A stretch of 64,000 bases of DNA from Azospira sp. I13 (GCF_003112695.1 NZ_BFBP01000003.1:231227-295226), one strand, 5' to 3'. Shown: positions 8,697-18,891, counted from the stretch's first letter. Notes: generated by a model from the letters alone, not told the origin. Numbers and translations are program-made.

Positions 8697-9090
8697 CGGC
8701 CCGGAGCGGCAAGCGGGGCGCGCTTCTTCACCATGGGGTGGGGAAGAATGGCGTCCCTATTGCCTCTGCGGGGAGGTGTGGGTGAAGGCGTAGCCGGGGA
8801 TTGGGGAGCCGCTACCAGAAACCAGGAATCGTGAATCCTGACTGGGAACTGGAAGGCGGGAAGTAGGAAGTGCGAAAAGGGAAGCGCGAAGAGTGAACTG
8901 AAAACCGGGCAACCGTAGGAACGCCCCGGGCGGGCAATGGCAGCAAGGTCATCGCCGCGACGGAGGTGGACTTGGGTGACGGGAATCGCGGGTTTGCCCC
9001 GAAAAATGGAGCGGGCCAGGCAGCGGGCTGGATGCGGCCAGCCCCTGCCCAACCCGGCCTAAACCCGCTTGACCCCGCCAGCTCGCCGCT
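8697..9090. other. Gene-free spacer between convergent genes
   Basis: 394 bp between the chemoreceptor and the end of the alanine dehydrogenase gene. I see no coding bias, RNA gene or classical terminator with a T tract. Several short purine-rich repeats (GGGAA/GGAAG) are present around 8820-8900 but have no clear meaning. Confidence 0.35.
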
Positions 9091-10176
<1,086 letters not shown>

Positions 10177-10342
10177 GGCGGTTCTCCGACAAGGGCCCGG
10201 GCGGGCTCGGGCTTTCAGTGTGCCACAAGGCGCTGGCACGGCGCAGGGGCGGGGCGGCTCAGGGGGGATAAGCGATGGCGGATGAGCGGTCTCGGCAGGG
10301 GGCGGGCGGGGCGTGGAAGGGAAACCGGGTCAGAAGGCGGGA

Positions 10343-11116
10343 TCAGAAGGAATTTTCCACCGCCACCTGGCCGGGCTGGCCCCGCTTGGCCAGTACCAAG
10401 CCCCGAGCCTGCAACTGGCGCCGGGTGTCTTCCACCATCTCCGGGTTGCCGCAGACCATGAGGCGCGAGCGGGCCGTATCCAGGGGCAGGCCGATGGCCG
10501 CCTCCAGCCCGCCATTGGCCAGCAGTTCGGGAATGCGCTGCCCCAGGGCGCCGGGCCAGGCTTCCCGGGTGACGACCGGCTGGTAGTGCAGGCGCTCGGC
10601 CCAGGCCCCCACCAGAGGGTGGTGGGGCAGGGCGTCGAGCCATTCCCGGTAGCTCAGCTCGGCCCCCTGGCGCACGCTATGCACCAGCACCAACCGGGCA
10701 TATTGCCGCCAGACCGCAGCGTCGTTGAGGATGGAGAGGAAGGGGGCCAGGCCGGTGCCGGTGGCGAGCATCCAGAGGTGGTCGCCGTCCTGGAAGCGGT
10801 CGGTGGTGAGGTGACCCCAGATGCTGCGGTCCACCGCCACTTCGTCGCCCACGCCGAGACGGGCCAGGCGGGAGGTGAACTGGCCGTCGGGCACGGCGAT
10901 GGAATAGAACTCCAGGTAGTCGTCGTAGGTGGCGGAAACCATGGAGTAGGGGCGCCACACCAGACTGCCCTGACCATCGGGCAGGCCGAGGCGGACGAAC
11001 TGGCCGGGGATGAACCGAAAGCCCGGCTGCCGGGTCAGACGGAAGGAGAACAGCTTATCCGTCCAGCGCTGGATCCAGAGGATGCGCTCCACCGAGTATT
11101 TTGCCGTGGCTTCCAT
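10343..11116 (-). CDS. fpr: Ferredoxin--NADP reductase
   Basis: 257 residues, single FAD/NAD-binding reductase of the bacterial Fpr type, passing electrons between NADPH and ferredoxin or flavodoxin. The FAD-binding motif is RPYSMVSA, the pyridine-nucleotide motif is GTGLAPFLSIL, and MVCGNPEMV is the C-terminal NADP-site motif. The short aromatic C-terminus (ENSF) is typical of subclass proteins that stack a terminal aromatic ring on FAD. Upstream lies an inverted repeat resembling an IscR box (11258-11282), interesting because Fpr supplies electrons to Fe-S assembly. Confidence 0.9.
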   Translation of the reverse strand: MEATAKYSVERILWIQRWTDKLFSFRLTRQPGFRFIPGQFVRLGLPDGQGSLVWRPYSMVSATYDDYLEFYSIAVPDGQFTSRLARLGVGDEVAVDRSIWGHLTTDRFQDGDHLWMLATGTGLAPFLSILNDAAVWRQYARLVLVHSVRQGAELSYREWLDALPHHPLVGAWAERLHYQPVVTREAWPGALGQRIPELLANGGLEAAIGLPLDTARSRLMVCGNPEMVEDTRRQLQARGLVLAKRGQPGQVAVENSF

Positions 11117-11257
11117 GGCTTTCGTCTCCCTGGGCGGGCTTGGCCCGCGTGACCGGCTGCATCACAGACGCAGGCGGAAATGTTGAAAAGGGTCCAGCGT
11201 TCAAAAGAACCCCGCTGCACCGGGCCGGCTAAGTCACCGGCAAGGGCTGTAGAATCT

Positions 11258-11282
11258 AATTCTTACTAATTTAGTCGGAAAT
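11258..11282. promoter_or_regulatory. Weak IscR type 1-like inverted repeat
   Basis: A 25-bp element centred on ACTAATTTAGT matches the E. coli IscR type 1 consensus at about 19 of 25 positions. It lies between the divergent fpr (start 11116) and DUF748 (start 11394) genes. On the minus strand it overlaps a possible TTCCGA-N16-TAGATT promoter. The function is inference. The rest of the 277-bp intergenic region shows no gene. Confidence 0.3.
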
Positions 11283-11393
11283 AAGGTCGGCCAGTTCCCG
11301 ACCCGCTGCGTTGATGTGTGATGCCCTGCGCGGCGCGATCCTTGCCAACGTAATACACTTGGCACACCGATAAAAAACACAACATTCATCGCC

Positions 11394-14300
11394 ATGACGA
11401 CCACTGCCCCGCCTCCTGCTCCGTCTTCTCCCCAGCCGTCCGCCCTGCGGGCACGCCTTGCGGCCTGCGCCCGGCATCGCCGCGTCCGCCAGGGCGCCGT
11501 TGCTTTCCTGGCGCTGGTGGTGCTGTTTGGCCTGCTGGGCTACTTCTGGCTGCCGGGTTTTGCCAAGGGCAAGCTGGAATCCCTGCTGGCCGCCGAGTTC
11601 GAGCGGCCGGTGCGCATTGACCGCATCGACGTATCGCCTTACACCCTGTCGGCGACCATCAGCGGTTTTGCCGTGGGCGAGAAGGGGGCCGAGGCCGGGG
11701 TGCCGGCGGAACAGCGACTGGTGGGCTTCGACAGCCTGTATGTGAACCTTTCCGCCATGAGCCTGGCCCGGGCCCTGCCAGTGGTCAGCGAAGTGCGCCT
11801 GGTGGGCCCCTACGTGCATCTGGTGCGGGAATCGGGCAATCGCTACAACGTCTCCGATCTGATCGAGAAGTGGACCGCCAAGCCTTCCGAAGGTCCGACG
11901 CCGGCCTTCTCCGTGGCCAATGTGACGGTGCAGGACGGCCGCATCGACTTCGAGGACAAGCCGGTGAAGGTGCGCCATGAAGTGAGCGAGCTGGCCCTCG
12001 GCATTCCCTTCCTGGCGAATACCCCGGGCACCGTGGAAAGCTATGTGGAGCCCCATTTCGCTGCCAAGCTGAACGGCGCTCCCCTTTCCCTGGGCGGTAA
12101 GCTACGGCCCTTCGCGCCGGGCAAGGATGCCGTGGTGGATGTGGAAATCCGCGACTTCAACCTGGCCGGCATGGATGCCTACATCCCCGCCAACATTCCC
12201 CTGACCCTCAACGCCGCCAAGCTCGAAGGCGACCTGGCGGTGACCTTCGCCCAGGCCGAAGGCAAGACCCCGACCGTGGGTGTCACCGGCGAACTGGCGG
12301 TGACGGGCCTGGCCGCCAAGGGCGAGAAGGTGGCGGTCAATGCCGGCGCCCTGCGCCTGGCCATCCAGCAGGCCGACCTGGACCCGGCCAAGCCTTTGGA
12401 GGCAGCCCTGACCGTGCAGGACGTGGCTCTGGCGCGCCATGGTGAGAAGCAGCCCTTCCTGGGCTTCGGCGCCCTCAAGGTGGAGGGGGTGTCGGTGAAT
12501 CTGGCCAGCCACCAGGCCAAGGTGGCGGCTGTGACCCTGGAAAAGCCCCAAGCCGGCCTGCGCCGCCTCAAGGGCGGCGAGCTGGATCTGGTGCAGAGCC
12601 TGCAATCGTTGGTGCCCGGCCCCGTAGCCAAGGCTGCACCGCCTGAAAAGGGTGGCAAGGCGGATAAGGGCGAAAAGACTGAGAAGATCGATAAGGCAAG
12701 CCCCGTCGCTCCCGCAAACGCCAAGGCTGTAACGGCCTGGGCCTGGGAGGTGGGCCAGGCAAAGGTGACCGGCGGCGCCCTGCGTTACAGCGACGACACC
12801 CTGGAGAAGGTACAGCCCCTGGTGGTGGATGGCCTGGCGGTTCAGCTGGCGGGTCTTTCTTCAGCTTCGGGCAAGCGTACTACCCTGGGGGTGGAGGCCA
12901 AGATCAATGAGCAGGGCCGCTTCAAGGTGGATGGTGAAGCTGCCTTCGCCCCGGCCGGCGCCGACCTGAATCTGGACCTGGAGCAGGTGAATCTGGTGGC
13001 CCTCCAGGGTTGGGTGGCGGATCAGCTCAATGCGGTGCTGACCAAGGGCGATCTGACCATCAAGGGCAAGTTGAAGGCCGAAGGCAGCGCCGTGGCCTTC
13101 AATGGCGACGTCAATCTCACCGATTTCAACGTGCTGGACAAGCTCAACGCCGCCGACCTGCTGCGCTGGAAGAGCCTGCGCCTGAGCGGTGTGGAGGCGG
13201 GCAGCACGCCGCCCCGCTTCGCCGTGGGCGAAATCGCCCTGGCCAGCTTCTACGCCCGGGCCATCCTCTCCCCCGAGGGGCGGCTCAACCTCCAGGACAT
13301 TGTCAAGCAGGACGAGGCTCCGCCGGCCGCCGTTGCCGGCAGCGACGCCGCTGCTTCCGGCGCGGCGGCTCCGGCTGGTGCCGCCGCCGTACTGCCTCCT
13401 GCACCGGCTGCTCCTGCGGCGGCTGCCGCACCGGCCAAGGCCAAGGGGCCGGCAGCCCAGGTGCGCATCGGCAAGGTCACCCTGGCCGGCGGCAACATCA
13501 ATTTCACCGACCGCTTCATCAAGCCCAACTACAGCGCCAACCTGACGGATCTTTCCGGCCGTATCGGCACCCTGGCGGCGGGCACCCTGGCGGAGCTGGC
13601 GGTGAAGGGCAAGGTGGATCGCACGGCACCCCTGGACATCAGCGGCAAGATCGATCCCCTGGGCAAGCCCATCGCCCTCGATGTGCAGGCCCGGGCCAAG
13701 GGTATCGAGATGTCTTCCTTCACTCCCTATTCGGGCCGCTACGTGGGCTACGCCATCGAAAAGGGCAAGCTCTCGGTGGACGTGCAGTACAAGGTGGAGA
13801 AGGGCGAGCTGCAAGCCCAGAACAAGATTTTCATCGACCAGCTGACCTTCGGCGAGAAGGTGGAAAGCCCCAACGCCCTGGGCATTCCCATCGGCCTGGT
13901 GGTGGCCCTGCTGAAGAACTCCCGCGGCGAGATCGACCTCAACCTGCCGGTGCAGGGCTCCCTCAACGATCCCCAGTTCAGCATTGGCGGCATTGTCGGC
14001 AAGATGATCCTCAACCTGCTGGTGAAGGCCGTGACCTCGCCCTTTGCCCTGCTGTCTTCCCTCTTCGGCGGCGGTGAGGAGCTTTCCTACGTGGCTTTCG
14101 ATGCCGGCCACGGCCGGATCACGCCGGAGGTGGAGAAGCGCCTGGAATCCATCGCCAAGGCCCTCAATGACCGGCCTTCCCTGAAGCTGGAAATCACTGG
14201 CACCGCCGATCCCGCTGCTGAGCGGGAGGGCCTCAAGCGGGCCATTCTGGATCGCAAGGTGCGGGCCCAGAAGCTGGCCGAGCAGGCCAAGGGCGGCAAG

Positions 14301-14642
14301 GCCAGCGGCAGCCTGGCCGACGTCAGCGTCAGCGCCGAGGAATATCCCCGCTACCTGGAAAAGGCCTACAAGGAAGAGTCGTTCAAAAAGCCGCGCAACT
14401 TCGTCGGTCTGACCAAGAGCCTGCCGGTGCCGGAAATGGAGGCCCTGATGCTGGCCAACATTCCGGCCGAAGACGATGAGTTGCGCCAGCTCGCCCAGCG
14501 CCGTGGTACGGCGGTGCAGACGTGGCTGGCGGAAAAGGGTGGCGTGCCGGTGGAGCGCATGTTCCTGCTCACCCCGAAGGTGGGCGGTGAAGCGCCGAAG
14601 GGTGCGCCTGCTGGCGGTCGGGTGGAATTCAGCCTGCAGTGA
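11394..14642 (+). CDS. DUF748 / AsmA-like envelope protein
   Basis: 1082 residues. A short cytoplasmic N-terminus and one membrane anchor (about 37-57, ending in GYFWLPGF) precede a very long periplasmic repeat region of the AsmA/TamB/YdbH superfamily type. Members of that superfamily form hydrophobic grooves thought to carry phospholipids between membranes. Two low-complexity linkers interrupt it: Lys/Glu-rich near residues 410-435 and Ala/Pro-rich near 645-685. The C-terminal part (HGRITPEVEKRLESIAKAL) is the segment characteristic of DUF748 proteins. Single-gene unit with its own leader. The lipid-transport role is inferred from the superfamily and is not shown for DUF748. Confidence 0.8.
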   Translation: MTTTAPPPAPSSPQPSALRARLAACARHRRVRQGAVAFLALVVLFGLLGYFWLPGFAKGKLESLLAAEFERPVRIDRIDVSPYTLSATISGFAVGEKGAEAGVPAEQRLVGFDSLYVNLSAMSLARALPVVSEVRLVGPYVHLVRESGNRYNVSDLIEKWTAKPSEGPTPAFSVANVTVQDGRIDFEDKPVKVRHEVSELALGIPFLANTPGTVESYVEPHFAAKLNGAPLSLGGKLRPFAPGKDAVVDVEIRDFNLAGMDAYIPANIPLTLNAAKLEGDLAVTFAQAEGKTPTVGVTGELAVTGLAAKGEKVAVNAGALRLAIQQADLDPAKPLEAALTVQDVALARHGEKQPFLGFGALKVEGVSVNLASHQAKVAAVTLEKPQAGLRRLKGGELDLVQSLQSLVPGPVAKAAPPEKGGKADKGEKTEKIDKASPVAPANAKAVTAWAWEVGQAKVTGGALRYSDDTLEKVQPLVVDGLAVQLAGLSSASGKRTTLGVEAKINEQGRFKVDGEAAFAPAGADLNLDLEQVNLVALQGWVADQLNAVLTKGDLTIKGKLKAEGSAVAFNGDVNLTDFNVLDKLNAADLLRWKSLRLSGVEAGSTPPRFAVGEIALASFYARAILSPEGRLNLQDIVKQDEAPPAAVAGSDAAASGAAAPAGAAAVLPPAPAAPAAAAAPAKAKGPAAQVRIGKVTLAGGNINFTDRFIKPNYSANLTDLSGRIGTLAAGTLAELAVKGKVDRTAPLDISGKIDPLGKPIALDVQARAKGIEMSSFTPYSGRYVGYAIEKGKLSVDVQYKVEKGELQAQNKIFIDQLTFGEKVESPNALGIPIGLVVALLKNSRGEIDLNLPVQGSLNDPQFSIGGIVGKMILNLLVKAVTSPFALLSSLFGGGEELSYVAFDAGHGRITPEVEKRLESIAKALNDRPSLKLEITGTADPAAEREGLKRAILDRKVRAQKLAEQAKGGKASGSLADVSVSAEEYPRYLEKAYKEESFKKPRNFVGLTKSLPVPEMEALMLANIPAEDDELRQLAQRRGTAVQTWLAEKGGVPVERMFLLTPKVGGEAPKGAPAGGRVEFSLQ

Positions 14643-14872
14643 TGCGTAGTGGCGCCGGGGAGCCCTGGGCTTCCCGGCAAGCCTTCCGGCTCATTCCGGC
14701 TGTGGGAGTCGTTGGCGGATGCTGCTGGCAGGGCGATGATGTGATGGGGTGGCGGATCGCCTGTGGCGTTATCTGCTGGCTGATGCCAAGCCGATGAGAA
14801 ACCGATACCGAGGCTGCGTTCTGCGGCCGCGCTCACTTCCTAACGGGTCACCGGCTGCAACTACAGAGATAC

Positions 14873-14905
14873 AAAAGAAAAGGGCTGCCCGAAGGCAGCC
14901 CTTTT
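14873..14905. terminator. Bidirectional terminator between DUF748 and hupB
   Basis: Perfect 8-bp stem GGGCTGCC (14882-14889) / GGCAGCCC (14894-14901) with a CGAA loop. It is flanked by TTTT on the plus strand and by TTTTCTTTTG when read on the minus strand. It sits 20 bp past the hupB stop. Confidence 0.9.
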
Positions 14906-14924
14906 GCGTTCCATACAAGAAAAA

Positions 14925-15209
14925 TTACTTTTTCTTGGGGGCAACGGCGGCCTTGAAGGCGGCGCCGGCGCTGAACTTCGGGCTGGTGGAAGCCGGGATC
15001 TGGATGGTGGCGCCGGTCTTGGGGTTCTTACCGGTGCGGGCTGCGCGCTTCACAGCCTTGAAGGAACCAAAGCCCACCAGGGTCACGCTGTCGCCCGTGG
15101 CGACGGCCTTGGTGATGGCTTCGATGGCTGCGTCCAGGGCACGGCCGGCAGCAGCTTTGCTCAGGTCGGCGCCAGCCGCAACGGCGTCGATCAGATCGCT
15201 CTTGTTCAT
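14925..15209 (-). CDS. hupB: DNA-binding protein HU
   Basis: 94 residues, HU/IHF family histone-like protein. The beginning [19 protein letters not shown], the VTLVGFGSF core and the RTGKNPKTG arm are diagnostic. The C-terminus is Ala/Lys-rich (PKKK). It binds DNA without strong sequence specificity and compacts the nucleoid. It starts at ATG 15209 with an AAGGAG-type site 8 bases upstream, and is followed by a strong terminator. The high use of preferred codons suggests abundant expression. Confidence 0.93.
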   Translation of the reverse strand: MNKSDLIDAVAAGADLSKAAAGRALDAAIEAITKAVATGDSVTLVGFGSFKAVKRAARTGKNPKTGATIQIPASTSPKFSAGAAFKAAVAPKKK

Positions 15210-15489
15210 TCAGAAATCTCCTTGGTTTGCGAAGGTGAGACGCGGGATTCCGCGGTCGGCAGGAATTCTGGCATATCCCAACGAGGCTGCCTAGCCTAAT
15301 TTGGCTGAAAATCAGCAGGGAAGAGGCTTTTCCCCCGGTGGCCATGACTTTGGTATGGGTGTGGCAATGCCCCGACCTGGTGCATCGGCACTGGTCAGGG
15401 CAAGGGGATGGGGTGGGGCGGTTTATCGGTGGATGCCGCTGTCTGCCGTCTTTCCCGATTCTGATCAAAGGCTTAGGGAGGTTGTCGGA

Positions 15490-17730
15490 TTAGAACTTGA
15501 TTTCTAGGCGGGCCGACAGGATGCGGTAGGTTTTCGTGCTGCTTTGCACCATCCGCTCGGTGTTACTGGTGAGGTAAGTCATCCCCGTGTCGTAGTCGGC
15601 CTGCAGCAGGTTGGCAGCGGAAAAGCGTACCTGGGTATCCGGCTGCACGCGCCAGATGGCGTACACGTCGTACACCCGTTTCAGGCTCTGGGTGTAGATC
15701 TGGGTATTGCTCTGCTGCACGGTGTAGGCGGGAATCCAGTTCATGTTGCCGCCGATGGTGAGGGGCAGGCTGCGCAGCCGGTAATCAGCGCCCAGGTTGG
15801 CGCTGTAGGTGGGCTGCTGGTCGAGGCGGTTGTTGGGGCCCATGACACCCTCAACCTCGGACCAGAAGCGGCTGACATTGGCCCGCAGGTCCAGTGGCGG
15901 CGCATTCTCAAGGAATTCGGCGAGGCGGAACTTGGCTTCCAGCTCAATGCCCCGGGTGGTGGCCTTGCCGATGTTGGTGGGGGATGTGACCCAGCGCTGC
16001 ACCGGGGACCAATCCACACTCTGCAAGGAGGTGACGCTGCGGATGAGGTTGTCGATGTTGCGCTGGAACAGGCTGGCGCTGAGGATGCCGCCCTGGGCCA
16101 GGTAGTGCTCCAGGGCCAGGTCCAGGCCCCAGGCCAGTTCCGGCTTGAGGTCCGGATTACCGGCGCTGTCGGCCTTGTCCACGGTGTTGGCGCCGCTGGC
16201 CGGATAGGTGCTGGAGAGAGTGGGGCGGGGCACCAGCTGGCCGAGGGTGGGGGCTTTGTAGCTGCGGGTCAGGCCGAGGCGGATCTGGTCCTTGCTTTCT
16301 TCAGTGAAGCGCCAGACGCTGTGGAAGAGGGGGCTGACGACGCTGCTGTCGTTGCCGGCACTGCCGCTGGCCCAAGTGCTGCGGGTGCGGATGGTTTCCC
16401 AGCGCAGGCCGCCGTAGAGGGACCAGAGGGGCGAGACTTCCCATTCATCCTGGGCGAAGGCGGCAAAGCGGCGGGTGCTGGCTTCCAGCTCGCTGCCGAA
16501 GGTGGCCAGTTGCAGCACCTCGTCTTGCAGGGTGGTGGCGCTTTCCTGGCGCTGGCCTCGTTCCACCTCCCAGCCGATGGCCATGTTGTGGTTGCCGCCC
16601 ATGGGTTGGGTGAGCTTGCCGGAAGTGCTGAAACTGCGGTCGTCGATGCCGGTGCTGCGCCAGCTGGTGTGGCTCAGCTTGCCACTGTCGTCGTATTCCC
16701 GACGGCTGGTGCTGCTGTCGCTGCTGGCCAGGCCGCCGTTGAAGCGAATATCCAGCCGGCCGCCACCTTCCAGGCGATGCTTCCAGTTGCCCATGAGCCG
16801 CAACATGCTGCTGTCGCTGTCCGTGCGCCAATGGGCGCTGGCGTAGGGGGCTGGAGTGGCACCGAGGCTTTGGTTGAGCACGGCATCGCCGGTGGTGACG
16901 CCCCGGTGCTGGGTGAAGAAGGGCTGCAGGGAGAGGGTGTCGCCGCCTCCCAGTTTCCAGTTGAGGCGGGAAGAAAGGTGCAGCCCGTCCGATTCGCTGC
17001 GGCTGCGGCTCTGCTCCTGCTGCAAGAGGGTGGTGGCACCGCTGTTGCGATCCCGTGCGGAGGTCAGGCTGTCCACCTGGCTTTCCTGGTTGCGGTGCAT
17101 GAGATTGGCGTTGAGGTTGTAGCCGAAGTTATCGAAGGAATCGCTGCGTTGCAGGGAGACGGAGGGCTGAAAGCGGCCGTTCTCCAGGGCCAGGCTCGGG
17201 CGGAAGTCGTTCTGCCGCCGGGCCAGGTCTTCCCGCAGGATGATGTTGATGGTGCCGGCGATGGCCCGGGTGCTGGGCTCTGCCACGGGAGCTCGCATCA
17301 CCTCGATGCGTTCCACCTGCTCGGGCGGAATGCTGTCCATGGAGAAGCCACGGGGTGCCGGCTCTCCATTGATGAGAATCAGGGTGTAGCCATTGCCCAG
17401 GCCCCGCATGCGGATATCTCCACCGCGCCCCGGGGTGCCGGAGAGGGTGACGCCAGGCAGACGCTTGAGCACGTCTCCCAGGGAGCTGTCGCCATAGCGG
17501 TCCAGCTCCTCCCGGCCAAAGACCATCTTGGCGGCGGTGGCGAAACGGCGCTGGTCCGTATCGCTCAGGCGATTGGCCGAGACGGTGACCTCAGCGAGGG
17601 TCCGGGTTTCCTTCGCGGTAGCAGGCGCCGAAGTGGTATCGCCATCGGCTGCGCCGGCCGTCAGGGGGAAGGCGGCAATCAACAGCGGCAGGAGGGGGGG
17701 CAAGGGAAAAACAGGACGTGACAGCGCCAT
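15490..17730 (-). CDS. TonB-dependent outer-membrane receptor
   Basis: 746 residues. A signal peptide ends near TAGAA (residue 28), and a TonB-box-like ETRTLAEVTVSA segment follows. The plug domain includes LKRLPGVTLSG, IRMRGLGNGYTLILING and RIEVMRAP, and the 22-strand barrel ends in the terminal Phe (LEIKF) expected for BamA-dependent insertion. Imports an iron complex, cobalamin or another large ligand using TonB energy. No Fur box, siderophore gene or cobalamin riboswitch was found nearby, so the ligand is open. Transcribed alone. Confidence 0.88.
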   Translation of the reverse strand: MALSRPVFPLPPLLPLLIAAFPLTAGAADGDTTSAPATAKETRTLAEVTVSANRLSDTDQRRFATAAKMVFGREELDRYGDSSLGDVLKRLPGVTLSGTPGRGGDIRMRGLGNGYTLILINGEPAPRGFSMDSIPPEQVERIEVMRAPVAEPSTRAIAGTINIILREDLARRQNDFRPSLALENGRFQPSVSLQRSDSFDNFGYNLNANLMHRNQESQVDSLTSARDRNSGATTLLQQEQSRSRSESDGLHLSSRLNWKLGGGDTLSLQPFFTQHRGVTTGDAVLNQSLGATPAPYASAHWRTDSDSSMLRLMGNWKHRLEGGGRLDIRFNGGLASSDSSTSRREYDDSGKLSHTSWRSTGIDDRSFSTSGKLTQPMGGNHNMAIGWEVERGQRQESATTLQDEVLQLATFGSELEASTRRFAAFAQDEWEVSPLWSLYGGLRWETIRTRSTWASGSAGNDSSVVSPLFHSVWRFTEESKDQIRLGLTRSYKAPTLGQLVPRPTLSSTYPASGANTVDKADSAGNPDLKPELAWGLDLALEHYLAQGGILSASLFQRNIDNLIRSVTSLQSVDWSPVQRWVTSPTNIGKATTRGIELEAKFRLAEFLENAPPLDLRANVSRFWSEVEGVMGPNNRLDQQPTYSANLGADYRLRSLPLTIGGNMNWIPAYTVQQSNTQIYTQSLKRVYDVYAIWRVQPDTQVRFSAANLLQADYDTGMTYLTSNTERMVQSSTKTYRILSARLEIKF

Positions 17731-18075
17731 GACAGGGAGACTCGCAAAAGGACGGGGAGGGGCCTTGCTAGAGGCCTTCGTAAGGCCTTAATGGCCGGAT
17801 CTTCTTGTGGGCTGGGTGGCTGGGAGGTGAACACCCCTGGCTGCCTTGCGGAGGCAAGTATACGAAGGACGGCGTCTCTGGGCAGTCACAGGTTGTAAGG
17901 AAATATTGCACCCAGGGTGGGCAGCAACCTGATTGATGCACCATGCATCCGGATTTCAAGGATAAATCCAGCGGAGGGGGGGTGGTTGCGCAAAGGGGGA
18001 GAATTGCATCCGTCGCGCCAGTCACAAATGCCACGTCGGAGGTATCCGCCGATTCACGCAAAAGTCACGCACCAA
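17731..18075. other. Upstream region of the TonB-dependent receptor
   Basis: About 345 bp without a gene. It holds short GGCCTT/AAGGCC repeats around 17761-17790 able to form alternative hairpins in the receptor leader. No riboswitch consensus or Fur box was recognised. Confidence 0.35.
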
Positions 18076-18104
18076 AGCAAAAAGGCCAATCGTGAGATTG
18101 GCCT
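18076..18104 (-). terminator. Terminator of tRNA-Arg copy 1
   Basis: Nine-bp perfect stem AGGCCAATC (18083-18091) / GATTGGCCT (18096-18104) with a GTGA loop, followed on the minus strand by TTTTTGC. It lies 17 bp past the tRNA 3' end. Confidence 0.85.
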
Positions 18105-18120
18105 AAATGCAGTGGCTGTC

Positions 18121-18197
18121 TGGCGCGCCCGGAGCGATTCGAACGCCCGACCCCTTGGTTCGTAGCCAAGTACTCTATCCAACTGAGCTACGGGCGC
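18121..18197 (-). tRNA. tRNA-Arg(ACG), copy 1
   Basis: 77-nt cloverleaf on the minus strand. The acceptor stem is GCGCCCG/CGGGCGC and the anticodon loop CTACGAA in a CTTGG/CCAAG stem gives anticodon ACG. GTTCGAATC forms the T arm and CCA is encoded. It is identical over its full length to the copy at 18493-18569. Confidence 0.96.
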
Positions 18198-18213
18198 GCG
18201 ACAGGAGGTGCGC

Positions 18214-18219
18214 ATTATA
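18214..18219 (-). promoter_or_regulatory. -10 element of tRNA-Arg copy 1
   Basis: A perfect TATAAT on the minus strand, 17 bp before the tRNA 5' end. The -35 (CTGGCG, 17-bp spacing) is poor. The GC-rich discriminator that follows is typical of stringently controlled stable-RNA promoters. Confidence 0.55.
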
Positions 18220-18447
18220 CGGATGCGGGGGAAAAGCGCCAGGGGGTACGGGGAATTTTTTCGCAGGGCCGGTACTGCGCGCAAGCAGGAGGAAAAACAG
18301 GACCAGCGCCGCGTGGCGCTGGCGGTAACAAGGCCGTATAAAACGGCAAGAGGAATGCGGCAGGAGGACGTCGCAGGAGGTCTCCGGACTTCGGAAGGAA
18401 GGCAACATCGGTGGCGGTGAGGCGCCCCGGTTTTCCTGACCCTGAAA

Positions 18448-18476
18448 AGCAAAAAGGCCAATCAATTGATTGGCCT
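18448..18476 (-). terminator. Terminator of tRNA-Arg copy 2
   Basis: Stem AGGCCAATC (18455-18463) / GATTGGCCT (18468-18476), loop AATT, then TTTTTGC on the minus strand. It has the same stem as the terminator of copy 1, so gene and terminator were duplicated together. Confidence 0.85.
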
Positions 18477-18492
18477 TGGTGCTTAAGCTTGA

Positions 18493-18569
18493 TGGCGCGC
18501 CCGGAGCGATTCGAACGCCCGACCCCTTGGTTCGTAGCCAAGTACTCTATCCAACTGAGCTACGGGCGC
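18493..18569 (-). tRNA. tRNA-Arg(ACG), copy 2
   Basis: Identical 77-nt duplicate of the tRNA-Arg at 18121-18197, including the encoded CCA. Flanking sequence differs apart from the terminator stem. Confidence 0.96.
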
Positions 18570-18617
18570 GCTGTCTTGCTTTTAACTTGCTGAACTCACG
18601 TTCAGCGAAGAAGCGAG

Positions 18618-18647
18618 ATTATATACAGCTTTCGCTTCTTTTGCCAA
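18618..18647 (-). promoter_or_regulatory. Sigma-70 promoter of tRNA-Arg copy 2
   Basis: Minus-strand TTGGCA (18647-18642), 18-bp spacer, TATAAT (18623-18618). Transcription would begin about 40 bp before the mature tRNA. Confidence 0.65.
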
Positions 18648-18691
18648 CCTTATTTTCTCGAGATCAACTGGCAATCAACAAGAAGTAAGTC

Positions 18692-18785
18692 TGGCGGAGA
18701 CGGAGGGATTCGAACCCTCGATACGAGTTTTAGCCCGTATGCTCCCTTAGCAGGGGAGTGCCTTCGACCTCTCGGCCACGTCTCC
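18692..18785 (-). tRNA. tRNA-Ser(GCU)
   Basis: 94-nt class II tRNA with a long variable arm on the minus strand. Acceptor stem GGAGACG/CGTCTCC, anticodon loop CTGCTAA in a CTCCC/GGGAG stem (anticodon GCT), TTCGAATCC T loop and encoded CCA. It lies between lysC and the tRNA-Arg genes. Confidence 0.96.
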
Positions 18786-18796
18786 GGAAGGCCAGC

Positions 18797-18825
18797 ATAT
18801 TAGCGGCTTCGCCGACCTTGGTCAA
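18797..18825 (-). promoter_or_regulatory. Sigma-70 promoter of tRNA-Ser(GCU)
   Basis: Minus-strand TTGACC (18825-18820), 17-bp spacer, TAATAT (18802-18797), 12 bp before the tRNA 5' end. Confidence 0.7.
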
Positions 18826-18891
18826 ACAAATTGCGGCGTTTGCCGCATATTTCACTTTTTCAGGGTGAAACAGGTCATGCAGGAGTGACGA

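Noticed and set aside
15544-17721. Long plus-strand open frame of 725 codons
   Set aside because: It is the antisense of the TonB-dependent receptor, whose signal peptide, plug and terminal Phe are clear. The antisense translation is Gly/Ala/Val/His-rich with no domain.
18109-18115. CAGTGGC motif resembling part of a cobalamin riboswitch near the TonB receptor
   Set aside because: It lies next to the tRNA-Arg terminator on the far side of a transcription stop and lacks the other conserved boxes.
18493-18569. Duplicate tRNA-Arg as an attachment-site footprint of a lost island
   Set aside because: The repeated unit is a complete tRNA plus terminator with separate promoters and no integrase remnants between the copies, so simple duplication explains it.
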